Origin: Linanthus parryae
Lineage: Eukaryota; Streptophyta; Magnoliopsida; Ericales; Polemoniaceae
Assembly: GCA_023055425.1 (NCBI GenBank)
Contig: JALGPY010000003.1
Coordinates: forward strand, 71,337,491 to 71,401,490
Reading direction: 5' to 3'
DNA: 64,000 nucleotides
This document shows positions 34,209 through 44,481 of the stretch, in pieces (positions within the stretch are counted from its first letter, which is position 1; each line of letters starts with the position of its first letter). Made by a program: the position numbers and the translations under genes. A model generated the notes under the pieces. The model saw only the letters and a program-made list of their open reading frames with translations. It made no database searches and had not been told where the DNA came from.

Positions 34209-35548
34209 CTGGAAAATGTAAACAAATGCAACTAATAAGCAGAAAAATTGAGATGAGATCCATGAGTAATGGAAGTTGTTAGAAAAGGCTAAGGTAACAG
34301 GGAACTCATTTGTTGATCACATAGAAAAGCGAGCACATAGGAAAACAGAATGAATTAAATCCGAGAGCTCAGGGGTTGAAATTACAGATGAAGCGAAACA
34401 ACAAATGAAAATCCAAATGTAGGAAAAAGAAACAATGCCCGTTTACAAACATGAAAGGAACAACCAAACTCCAAACCCATATTGAATTAGTCGAAAATCC
34501 TGTAATCATATGAATCCTACTATTTATCCAGCATTCAAGGAGAATTAAAGATCAATGGTTAAAAAGAAAAAACTGCCTATTACCGAGCTTAATGATGCCA
34601 CTGTTGATCAATGCCCTGCAAAAACATTATCCTCTCGAGTTGGTTCACCAACACCAGCAAAAACTGAAACCAACCTGACAAGATACACTCAACTTGATCA
34701 ACAAATACACTTAACTGACATCAGGTTAACTATTACTGACATCCAAATAAGCAGTCGGTGAAAGCCAAGTACGCCACTGATTAAGAAAATTCCATGCACC
34801 GTGTAAAGTTCGAGCTATCTTTAATCAGTAACCACCATTGACGTCATAAATTGGATTCATAGATTCTCATTAGAATCCACATTTTAAGAAATTTATCCAA
34901 CAATCAACCTATATATGAATAACTGTAAGCACAAAATTCATTTATTTTTAGCTTTTGAGCAGAGAACATCAGCTACATAGGCAAAACCCTTAAACCCAAA
35001 AACTTAAACCCACAAATACCCTCTACACCTTCGATCAAATCTAACCTGCTTGCTTCGACAACAACCGTACCAAAATCAAAGCCTTCAAGCAGTCGCAGCA
35101 TTTAGAATCTATCAATAAAGCATAACAAAATCAAACCAAAAGAAGAGGGGAGGTAGAGAGAGAGCAAATGAGCATCGAACCACCACCTCCTTTGCATATT
35201 CAGATTATTCGATCTGACTTTAAAACCAATTGCATCTTACAAATATCAGTTTCTAGAGAGCTGAAACCTCAAAGACGGTAACGAATAAGAAGGATATACT
35301 CAACAGAGATTCCAACCTTTGATATAACTTTTCCTATAACCCATGGATTGTGACCTGTTCCAAAAGAAACGAATACACTGATAAGAATTCGAAGCAAATA
35401 ATATTTCAATCAACTAAGATCTTCATCAATACGGACTGTTCAAATCTGGGAAGACAAAACATACATTACTACTTATCAGTTTTAGACTAAACCACGCTAA
35501 TTACTTAACATATCTCACATGATTTGGGATTATACCAGTACGAAATTT

Positions 35549-35698
35549 ACTTAAACCTTATTCAGTTGCGGTGGTGTTCTTGACAAGAACAAGCATATTA
35601 AAAAGAAAGGGTTTTTAGGTTTTTACCTGTTGGAGGATTTGAACTGTTCTCCGATTTGAATTGCTAATCATTACGCAGGGAGTGCTTGTGTGGTGACT

Positions 35699-35741
<43 letters not shown>

Positions 35742-36430
35742 CAGTTGCGTGGAGGGGTTTAGGGTTTCTCCGATTGATCTTCGTCTTCCTCTCGCTGCTA
35801 CCATCACAGCCGTCTCACCCAACTCTCTCACATCACCTCCCTCCATTCTTCTCTTCTAAGCCACAGTAAAGGCACAAACCCACCGCCTTGGGCCAATTCT
35901 TTGCAGGGGCATTATACACAAAATTAGGGTTTGTCAAGCTCGGAATCAAACAAAAAATCGACATGCATGCCAAGATAAACCGAAATTGGTGTGAAGAAAA
36001 CAGAGTTTGAAGGTTCGTACCTTCGATTTAGTTGAGGAGAGTAAATCCAGAACCCTGCCAGTCACCGTTGGCTTCTCCGTCTTCGCCGTTGGCTATCTCA
36101 CACGGATGGAGAAGTTGTTGTGCCAAAGAAGGAGAAGAGAGAGAGACGCGATACAGAGAACAGAGAGAGATGACAGAGAAGAACGAAGCTTCTGGTTGAA
36201 GCTGACTTCTCTCAGAAGATGATAATGAAACCAAGCCCGTGAACCAGCATTAAGTGAGAAGAATCAAAATGACCAAATCGCCCTTCAACAACAGCATCCA
36301 TGGCTCACAGCAGCAAGGGCAAGACGGACATTTTCTACACGTCACTATTTCGCTGGCATTTCGCTGGCATTTTTACCGAGTTGGCAGCACATTATTGGGC
36401 CACCCCTGCCACGTAATGTGGCCTTAACAT
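35549..36430 (-). other. 5' region of Helitron with captured promoter/leader-like sequence
   Basis: On the minus strand two pyrimidine-rich leader-like blocks are seen (36230-36000 and 35850-35660). The second has an ATG at 35846 reading MEGGDVRELGETAVMVAARG and a telo-box AAACCCTAAA (near 35760), a common element of plant promoters and 5' exons. A (GA)n tract occupies 35701-35739. These look like captured 5' gene ends; the genes are not recognised. Confidence 0.4.
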
Positions 36431-36455
36431 CTTTTATATAGGTAGTAGGATGAGA
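36431..36455 (-). other. Helitron 5' terminus
   Basis: On the minus strand the start TCTCATCCTACTACC followed by TATATAAAAG closely follows the plant Helitron consensus (TC, then CTACTA, then TATAAAAG). It is preceded by A. Confidence 0.82.
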
Positions 36456-36728
36456 TTGACAAGTTAGTACATATCATTTTATGACAATACCACTCTGTGT
36501 GTTAGTTAAAACTACAAAATTACACCTTTGCGAAAGTAAAAATTACACCGGGTTGGGTTGGATTGGGCCTGGACTGAAGAGGTCGAACACAAGCCCATCC
36601 CATTCATGTTTTTGGCTCGTTTTTTTGGCCCAAGCCCATACTGAGCTGAAATTTCCCAAACCCAAACCCACCCACACTGAGCTGGGTTGAGCGGGTCGGT
36701 CAGGCCACTGAGCCGATGGCCAGGCCTA
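36456..36728. mobile_element. non-autonomous hAT-type element, right part
   Basis: Continuation of the element that begins at 16165, separated from it by the Helitron. It holds the inverted CCCAAACCCA/GGGTTGG subterminal repeats and ends in the right terminal inverted repeat at 36711-36728, followed by the target duplication CCCGAGGG. Confidence 0.75.
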
Positions 36729-36737
36729 CCCGAGGGT

Positions 36738-36795
36738 GCTTTGTGTAAACCACCCAATAAACCACTGCTTTGTGTAAACCAGCCAATAAACCACT
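36738..36795 (+). repeat. 29-bp tandem duplication
   Basis: Two units starting GCTTTGTGTAAACCA at 36738 and 36767, one noticed mismatch. Located just outside the hAT element and before the LINE. Confidence 0.9.
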
Positions 36796-36990
36796 ACCAA
36801 TACAGAATAAGATTTTTTTCTCTCTCTAGAATAGTCTTGCTCTGTAATTTTGTAGAGATTCTGGGTTCCTATACCCGTTCTAGTCACCATTAGCGTCAAG
36901 CATTGTGTGAAGCTCTCTATGTTTTTCATAGCCTCTCTACCACCACCCTTAGCCACCCCTGAAAATCCACTCGTCCCACCGCCTTCCACC

Positions 36991-38450
36991 ATGGGTAGAA
37001 AAACCAATGTCACCATAGATCTGGATGATGATCCAGAGGCACTCTTGCAACTACAGAATTCACCCTGCTAGGTAAACTTCTGGGAGACAAAGTGTTTTCA
37101 AATAAAACCATCAAGACCATTGTTATGGGAATAAGGAAACCCATAGGAGAAGTGCTTGTGGATGGATTTTCCCCGAACTGCTACGTCTTCCACTTTGTAG
37201 ATGAAGAAGATTGTCGGAGAGCTAAAAGATAGCGGCCATGGCTAATAGGCACAAGGATGCTACCAATCACATAATGGAAAGAAGGGAAACCTCTCGATTT
37301 AATTGATTTCAGTTCATGTCCGTTTTGGATACAAATCCAAGGGCTTCCGCAAGAAAAACTCTTGAAATCAAATGCTGAGAAAATAGGAAACAAAATAGGG
37401 GAATTTATGAAAGTTGATGATGATGGAAGCGGAAAACTCTATCAGGAATCTATTCTAAGAATCAGAGTTTTACTGTATATTAGAGAACCACTTCCGAGTG
37501 GATTCTTCTTCAAAAAATAAGGAGAGAAGACGGATGGGTTCGATTTTGGTATGTAAAACTTGGGGATTACTGTTATAGATGCGATCGATTTGGACACATA
37601 AATGTTTAATGTTGATTTGTTTCGCAAGAAATAGCCAGCAAAGAGAAGAAGGTCCCAAACCTCATAGCTCATTTCAATGTTAGAGACGAACTCCGGCAAC
37701 AGACAGCTCGTCGGCAAAAATGAAGACGTCGGAGAACCAAGAGTACCGAACGCCTAGAAACGGTGCTGGTACGATGCAAGGGCACGTGGGGGAAGATGAT
37801 AATGGAAGTACCCCTAATTTGGCTCAGAGCGGAAACAAATCGTACTCTGCACCAACCACGACGAGACATTGCAGTACGAGATCATCATAGACAGTTGTTA
37901 TGTACGAAAAAGGACAAAGGGTAAAAAGGTAATTACATTCTACCCTAGGTTAAATAAGCTGATAGAAGAATATTGGGTTGAAGAGAATAACTCTCAATCA
38001 TCGCCCATCATAACCTAAACAACTAAAGAGCCCAACCCACATGTTAACACTGATGATTTGGCTCCGGTCTTTAAAACTCTCAACCCAATACGCACAAAAC
38101 CCGTCCAAATTGAGAAAAGTTGCCAGGTAGGAGATTCCCCTAGCCACGTCAATCAATATGAAGATGTCCACCTAGCAACTATTTTCAAGATAATTATTAA
38201 ACTGAAACGAAAGAGGACAGAGGAAGAAGTGGAAGAGCAAACCCTAATTCAGAAAAACAGGGGAATTTAGCAAACTGGAGCACTGGTTCTGCACCAAGAA
38301 AGCGAAGAGGAAGCAATCATCAACAAGGAGCAGAAGGAAACAAAAGAGAAATACAAATAAATTATGGCGGTACAACAATCAAAGAGAGATTAGAGAAGGA
38401 AAAATGGTGAGAAAAACAAAGAAAACCCGACAGAAAAGGAGCGAGAAAAG
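36991..38450 (+). pseudogene. LINE ORF1 (DUF4283-type, nucleic-acid binding)
   Basis: Starts at ATG 36991 (MGRKTNVTIDLDDDPEALLQ). After a stop/frame change near 37069, other frames read LLGDKVFSNKTIKTIVMGI, GEVLVDGFSPNCYVFHF and LIDFSSCPFWIQIQGLPQE, the pattern of DUF4283 proteins encoded by plant L1 ORF1. A CCHC-like remnant (YCYRCDRFGH in degraded form) occurs near 37560. The C-terminal part is charged, with many stops. The protein normally binds the element's RNA. Confidence 0.75.
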
Positions 38451-38559
38451 GAAGAGAAATTGAAGGCTTTTGAAAGTAAAATGACGAAGATCTTTGCAGA
38501 AGGTATGGCCGAAGTTCTACATAATCAAACTACCGAGAGGGTGGCGGTGGCTTACCCAA

Positions 38560-39708
38560 ACAGCCACAAGAGCCATGTTGATGCTCAGTTGGAACTGTCA
38601 GGGGTTGGGGCGACTCCTGACAGTCCATCAATTGAGAGGACTATCAATAACCCATGATCCTAGTCTCATCTTTCTGATGGAGACTAAGAATAAAAGAACA
38701 TATAAGGAGAAAATCAGAAGAAAAAATAGATTTCCTTGTGCTAAATATTTTGACCCAGTGGGTGTCTTTGGCGGTTTATGTCTATGGTGGGAATGGGATA
38801 TCCAACTGGAAATTTTGTTAACCACCAACAATTACATTCATGTGAAGATCACAGAGAACAATGTGGATGAATGGTGGACCTTTGTTTACATGTATACAAA
38901 AGAAAAGGAGAAGAAAATAATTTGGAAAGAAATACAAGCTTTAGGAAGAGACATACAAGGAGCTTGGAGCTTATTAGGTGACTTCAATGACATCAAATCT
39001 ACTAAAGACAAGCAAGGAGGCAACTAAGCAAAGTCATGGAGGGTAAACATATTCATTACAAGACTTAATGAGATGGGACTAGTATAGAGAGAGTTCCAGG
39101 GACCATCTTACACATGGTGCAACCACAAAAGCCACAAATTGGTCAAGGAAAGGATTGATAAAATGCTGCATAATGTCAACTGGGCTCTGCTTCACCCAAA
39201 TGCCACTCTGACTCATGAATCTGACATAGGCTCAGACCATAACCCATTACTAGTTGACAAAAAGCAAACAAGCAACAAGAAAAGGAATTTCAGAATTGAA
39301 GAAGCTTGGTTAATGCAAAAAGTGCGAAAAGAAATTATAAGCAAAAGTTGGAAGAAGGAGGTGACATGTTCTAGAATGAAGAAAGTGGAGCTGAAACTGA
39401 GAAATGTGAAGCATAGCCAGAATTTTGCAGGAAGACAAAATTTGGTAATTCCAGAGAAGAGATCAAGAAAATCAAAGAGAGTCTCAAAAAGATACAGGAA
39501 CATGATGTGGCATACCATAATGTGGATGAGAGAAGAAGACTCCTTACAAGCCTGAAAGAGATGTGGGCTAGAGAGGAGAGTTATTGGCGCTAAATAGCTA
39601 GATCCAAATACCTCCAACTTGGTGATAAAAACACAAATTACATCAACGCCTCAGTGGTTCAGAGGAGGCAGAGAAATAGAGTGAAGAAATTAAAAAAATC
39701 ATATGACA
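38560..39708 (+). pseudogene. LINE ORF2, endonuclease part
   Basis: Apurinic-type endonuclease motifs in order: LSWNCQGLG (near 38565), FLMETK (near 38675), LLGDFND (near 38970), SYTWCN (near 39105), KERIDKML (near 39145) and SDHNPLLVD (near 39230). A stop at 39025-39027 and further breaks interrupt the frame. The ORF is then split by the copia insertion; the duplicated ACTTG (39708-39712) marks the join. Confidence 0.88.
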
Positions 39709-39712
39709 CTTG

Positions 39713-40575
39713 TGTAGGGTTTTGATTCATAGATGCGCAACGGAAACAATAATTAACCATGCAAATACCTCAAAGGATCACAAGTCAAGAGACATAACGA
39801 TGGTAAAGGAAGAAATCAATTATCACACCTTAGGGTTCTCCTTGATGACTTCAAACGAGAATTGTGTCACGTTCTCTATAGTTGATCCACGCCTAGAGTT
39901 GATTTCTAGATCTTCCAATCCTTGGTGCTAGCTCGGAAAGAGGAAGGAGAAGAGGAAGAAGAATCACGCAAAACGAGATCAAACCAAGGAGGTTCGGCCT
40001 CCTTGGGGCCGACGGGGACGGGCGGCAGCAAAGGGAGGGGCGGCGGCTCCTTCCTTGCTTGCTTTCTCTCTCCTTTTGTTCTCTCCTACTCAATTTATGA
40101 TCTAAGGAGTCATGTGTGGGAAGGAAGGAAGGAAGGTCCTTTATATAGTCCAACAAATCCTTGCCAACTACCTAAAGGACTTATTCTAGTCCTACTAGAA
40201 TTCAATTTAGTCCCTTCCTTGCAAATTAGTCCCTACTAAGTTTGCAAGGTTTTGCAAAGTGATCCTTCTAATTAATTAATCCAATTAATTAATTCCCAAA
40301 TCTAGTTCAAATCTATCTAGCGTGTGACCCCATAGGTTCTATCTGGTTGGTAGCAACTATTTGCTAATATGGAGCGGTTTCTAGCAAAACATCCATTCTA
40401 GCCAACTAATAGAATAGTCATCTTGACAACCTTTGTACAAGTAATTGTCTCATCCCTTTTTCTCTATATCTGGATCGGACACGAGACATACAAGTCACAC
40501 TCGTATATCCAATCCACAGTTTCTCGATCCATGGGAATAGCCTTATTCGTGCAAATAACATCAATATCTCATATT
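39713..40575 (-). repeat. truncated 3' LTR of nested copia element
   Basis: Matches 43061 to about 43919 of the intact LTR, beginning TGTAGGGTTTTG on the plus strand. Similarity breaks at ATATTAATT/ATATTGATT, where gag zinc-knuckle sequence takes over. Confidence 0.88.
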
Positions 40576-41373
40576 AATTCTCCTCCATTGTCCAGGCTGA
40601 CTGCAGTAGTGACACTCACCTTTAGTCACACATTTGGCAATGCCACCAACAGGCTTAAGGGCAGGTTCCTTGGACTTGGCAACTGACTTGCCTTTGCCCT
40701 TGGAGGATGAGGCAAACCTTTTGCCCTTTCCTTTCTGCACCATCATAATGGCCTTGCCCTTACCCTTGTTGATAATCTGTTCAGCTGTCCTCAACATATT
40801 GAGCAAATCTGGCAGTGGTTTCACGATCTCGTTCATGTTATAGTTCATGATGAACTGTCTATAACTCTCGGGCAACGATTGCAACACGAGATCGGTTTCC
40901 AACTCTTGGCCGACCAGGAACCCCAGTCGGGCGATATTCTCCAAGTACCCGATCATACAGAGTACATGGGGTCCCACCGGGTTCCCTTCTGCCAGATGAC
41001 ACTTGAACAGTGCCTTAGAGACCTCATACCTCTCTACCCTTGCCTGCTCTTGGAAGAGCTGCTTCATATGCTCGATCATATCGACAACATTCATGTTTTC
41101 GTGTTGCTTCTGAAGCTCAGAAAGCATAGTTCATAGCATAAGGCAGGCTGCATCATTAGCGTCATCAACACGCTTTTGATACGCCTTTAGGGCAGCAGGT
41201 GTTTGGTTCTCTGGACCTGCTAGAACATGCTCCTCTATTGCGTACAGTTTCTTCTCTTGCTTGAGAACGATTCTCAAGTTTCCGTACCAATCAAGGAAGT
41301 TGGTTCCAGAGAGCTTGTCCTTCTCAAGGACAGATCGTAGTGAATGTTGTGAACTCGATGAGTTGTTTGCCAT
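40561..41373 (-). pseudogene. copia gag (N-terminal and capsid region, broken zinc knuckle)
   Basis: Begins at ATG 41373 (MANNSSSSQHSLRSVLEKDK), with the copia gag start LSGTNFLDWYGNLRIVLK. An in-frame TGA at 41133-41131 interrupts the reading after DAACLML. The same frame continues from MLSELQKQHENM through VLQSLPESYRQF to a lysine-rich region and the zinc knuckle CHYCSQPGQW, where the last Cys is lost because the sequence runs into the LTR (RRINMRY-stop). Gag forms the virus-like particle; this copy would give a truncated product. Confidence 0.88.
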
Positions 41374-43046
41374 CTGGAATTCTACAAAAAGGAAAATACG
41401 CAAGTTTTAGTATTTGTGAATTTTTGACTATATTCAATAATGGCTAGTTTATCAAATATAGCTCCCACTATTTTTCTACGGATTAATAACCCTCAAGATA
41501 TTAATGCGGAAAATATCCTTATATTTTCTAGTGGGCCAAGATCCACGTTTCATCTCCTTATGAGCTTGCTTTGGCAAGTCACCCATAATTTGACTACTTT
41601 AGGTAGGAACAATTCCAATTGCATCCCTTATGCAACTCTTGGTTCAATTGGGCAAATAACTCTTTATTTATCCATCCATATGGATAATCCCAATTGATTG
41701 CCTCTAGGTTTCTTAATCACATTAATAGCCTAGTTGTGTTCAACCTCTTATTTAAACAATTGCACATTACTAGCTTGTGCCATCGCATTCCATCATTATG
41801 AACCAAGTCGCCATGCTTTGGCACGCACGAAATTGATAAATCGTGATGATAATGAGTGTTTAAATAACGGAAGGCAAGAACACAATATTTGAATTTTGAG
41901 GGATTTTGAATTCAATTTTGAATTGTTTTGTTGATCAATATCAACTAATCTATCTATTTGAGTTTGGGCACAACTCCAAATAATAGATCCGGGTTGTCTA
42001 ATTATCTTATTATCCTAATTGCATGCATCATCCATACACCAACCACAAAATAATAAGACAATAAAGTAAACAACCACAAAACATAAATAAAACGTGATGT
42101 GGATATGGCCTTTTCTAGACTAAGATAATTCCAAGCCAATGGAATTATCTATGAACCCTAAAAGCAAACACATCTCCATGCGTCTTGATCTTTTGGTCCA
42201 TCCTTCATAGTCATGTGGAATGCTCCATGCTCCATGCTCCATCTTTTGTGGCTCCTTTTGGCTTTGGGCTTCTTTTCTTCAATCTTGGCTAACAATCTAC
42301 TTTATCTAGCACTAGCTAACTTCTATACTAAATAAAATAAATCTCACAAGTTGAGAAAAAATGGCTCGCAGGCCATAAAACCCTAATTAATTATTACAAT
42401 TAATTGATCAGCTCGCAGGCCGTAAACCAAACAACAAAATTAAACATCCACATGAAACCACATCCTAAGGCCATATCCAATCACCATGCGAATTGCACAT
42501 AAACAGTTAAAATCCAATTTTAAGGCGCTTGGTCAATTTTAATTTATTTTAGAATATTCTAGGGTTAAAACGGTCCATGGGCCCAACAATCCAATTGCCC
42601 GGGCCCAAAAAGTGAACCGCGAGGCCCTAGGGCCGGCCGGCCCCCTAGCCCACGCGGCTAGGCCGCGGGCTAGGGCTGCCCCGTCCCCTAGGGCGGCCTT
42701 GCTTGGGCGGCAAGCAAGTATGGGCGGTCCCCTAGGGGGGCCGAACCTCCTTTGGGAGTTGTTTCCAAAACAACTCCCTTGCTTGGTGCCCAAGTTTGGT
42801 TGTTTCCTTGTTCTGGAAGAACTCTTTCTTCCCCAAGGATGCCGAAACCCTAGATCTAAGATCCTAAAATTTCTCAAACTCACTAATGCATGCATCCAAT
42901 GCAAAAACTAGGTCTTGTTATGATTGATTATTGACAAATTTGCATCCCATACTTGATTTGTCTTGTTTTACGCGATAAACAACAATTTTAAGGTGTAAAA
43001 CTATCAAAACGTAACACATAAACCACGTTTATGCTCTACGACATGT
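41374..43046 (-). other. 5' leader of nested copia element
   Basis: Lies between the primer site and gag. Mostly AT-rich with no ORF of note, but 42595-42745 is very GC-rich, with repeated CCCTAG, GGCCGC and CCGGCC palindromes, so the RNA should be strongly structured. Confidence 0.6.
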
Positions 43047-43060
43047 GGCTCTGATACCAC
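43047..43060 (-). other. primer binding site (initiator Met-tRNA)
   Basis: Minus strand reads GTGGTATCAGAGCC directly after the LTR end. The core TGGTATCAGAGC is complementary to the 3' end of plant initiator methionine tRNA. Confidence 0.9.
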
Positions 43061-44476
43061 TGTAGGGTTTTGATTCATGGATGCGCAACGGAAACAATAA
43101 TTAACCATGCAAAACCCTCCAAGGATCACAAGTCAAGAGACATAACGATGGTAAAGGAAGAAATCAATTAACACACCTTAGGGTTCTCCTTTGATGACTT
43201 CAAACGCGAATTGTCTAACGTTCTCTATAGTTGATCCACGCCTAGAGTTGATTTCTAGATCTTCTAATCCTTGGTGCTAGCCCGGAAAGAGGAAGAGGAA
43301 GAAGAATCACGCAAAACGAGACCAAACCAAGGAGGTTCGGCCTCCTTGGGGCCGACGGGCCGCGGCAATGGGAGGGGCGGCGGCTCCTTCCTTGCTTGCT
43401 TGCTCTCTCCTTTTGTTCTCTCCCACTCAAGTTATGATCTAATGAGTCATAAGTGTGGGAAGGAAGGAAGGAAGGAAGGAAGGTCCTTTATATAGTCCAA
43501 CAAATCCTTGCCAACTACCTAAAGGACTTAATCTAGTCCTACTAGAGTTCAATTTAGTCCCTTCCTTGCAAATTAGTCCCTACTAAGTTTGCAAAGTGAT
43601 CCTTATAATTAATTAATCCAATTAATTAATTCCCAAATCTAATTCAACTCTATCTAGCGTGTGACCCCATAGGTTCTATATAGTTGGTAGCAACTATTTG
43701 CTAATATGGAGCGGTTTCTAGCAAAACATCCATTCTAGTCAACTAATAGAATAGTCATCTTGACAACCTTTGTACAAGTAATTGTCTCATCCCTTTGTCT
43801 CTATATCCGGATTGGACACGAGACATACAAGTCACACTCGCATATCCAATCCACAGTTTCTCGATCCATGGGAATAGCCTTATTCGTGCAAATAACATCA
43901 ATATCCCATATTGATTTATTTGAGTCTGGCCAGACATTCTATAAGCACTATCCCTCGAGTGGCCTAGGATATTTGCTCCCGTTATGTGGGAGGGACAAAT
44001 TCTATCTACGTCCACTACGATCTCTAAGCTTGCTTCTTATTGTATCCGGTACACGCCTTTATAACTACCCAGTTACGGTGTAGCGTTTAACGCTACCAAA
44101 ATCACAATAATCCACAACTAGATTATCTAGTGACTTCAAGTCTAAGGATGACAATACCATTGCACCGCGAGAAGCACTTGTGACTTAACATAACATGTAT
44201 GTAGCCTTCTCGGAGATGGGTCAATCCAGTGCGCCATTACCCCTAATGCACACCTATGTGTTGGATCATGATATCTCCATATCAATCCAACCCCATACTA
44301 GTCTATAGATGATTGTCCCATTAATCATTATACTGGACTAGGGATATTTAAGATAAACAACACAATTGTAAATCTAAGGACTTCATTATATTAAATATCC
44401 AATAATAATAAATGAATTTCTAGCCACAAATAAATTCATACTAAACTAGATTGCCTCTAGGGCATCTATTCCAACA
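43061..44476 (-). repeat. intact 5' LTR of nested copia element
   Basis: 1416 bp, TGTAGG...CCAACA on the plus strand. TATA box on the minus strand (CTATATAAAGG, about 43487-43497) followed by an AAGG/CCTT microsatellite that has more repeats here than in the truncated copy. Confidence 0.9.
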
Positions 44477-44481
44477 ACTTG

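Larger units (their letters stand above)
33286..35548. repeat. 2.3-kb segmental duplication, copy B
   Basis: Second copy of 29933-32240. It differs by scattered substitutions, lacks the long A run, and lacks part of the GA-rich tract and neighbouring sequence at 31780-31855. Outside these limits similarity stops abruptly. Confidence 0.93.
16738..36455 (-). mobile_element. 19.7-kb non-autonomous Helitron with captured gene fragments
   Basis: Read on the minus strand the element starts TCTCATCCTACTACC then TATATAAAAG (36455 downward), close to the usual plant Helitron start, and ends in a GC-rich hairpin (16750-16768), 8 bases, then CTAG (16741-16738). It is bordered by A on the 5' side and T on the 3' side, the normal Helitron insertion into AT. 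The host sequence on both sides joins into one hAT element, which independently supports both ends. No Rep/helicase protein is present, so it must depend on another Helitron. It carries fragments of at least seven genes, most on the minus strand. Confidence 0.8.
39713..44476 (-). mobile_element. gag-only Ty1-copia element nested in the LINE
   Basis: 4764 bp on the minus strand with perfect 5-bp target duplications ACTTG (39708-39712 and 44477-44481). In element order: full 5' LTR (44476-43061), primer site, 1.6-kb leader, gag, then directly a truncated 3' LTR (about 40575-39713). All of pol, the polypurine tract and about 550 bp of U3 are missing. Intact outer ends with matching duplications mean the deletion occurred after, or within, an otherwise normal insertion. 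It resembles TR-GAG elements but has this extra LTR truncation. Confidence 0.93.

Noticed and set aside
16165..36728. A single 20-kb hAT transposon
   Set aside because: No hAT transposase is seen, and perfect Helitron ends lie inside; a small hAT element split by a Helitron explains all borders.
42539..42911. Long ORFs on both strands (about 120 and 99 codons)
   Set aside because: They cross the GC-rich palindromic part of the copia leader, which lacks stops because of its composition.
39893..43495. Arginine-rich ORFs (39893-40156, 39922-40239, 43242-43430, 43271-43495)
   Set aside because: They occur in matching positions of the two LTRs and are GC-rich leader sequence, not conserved coding.
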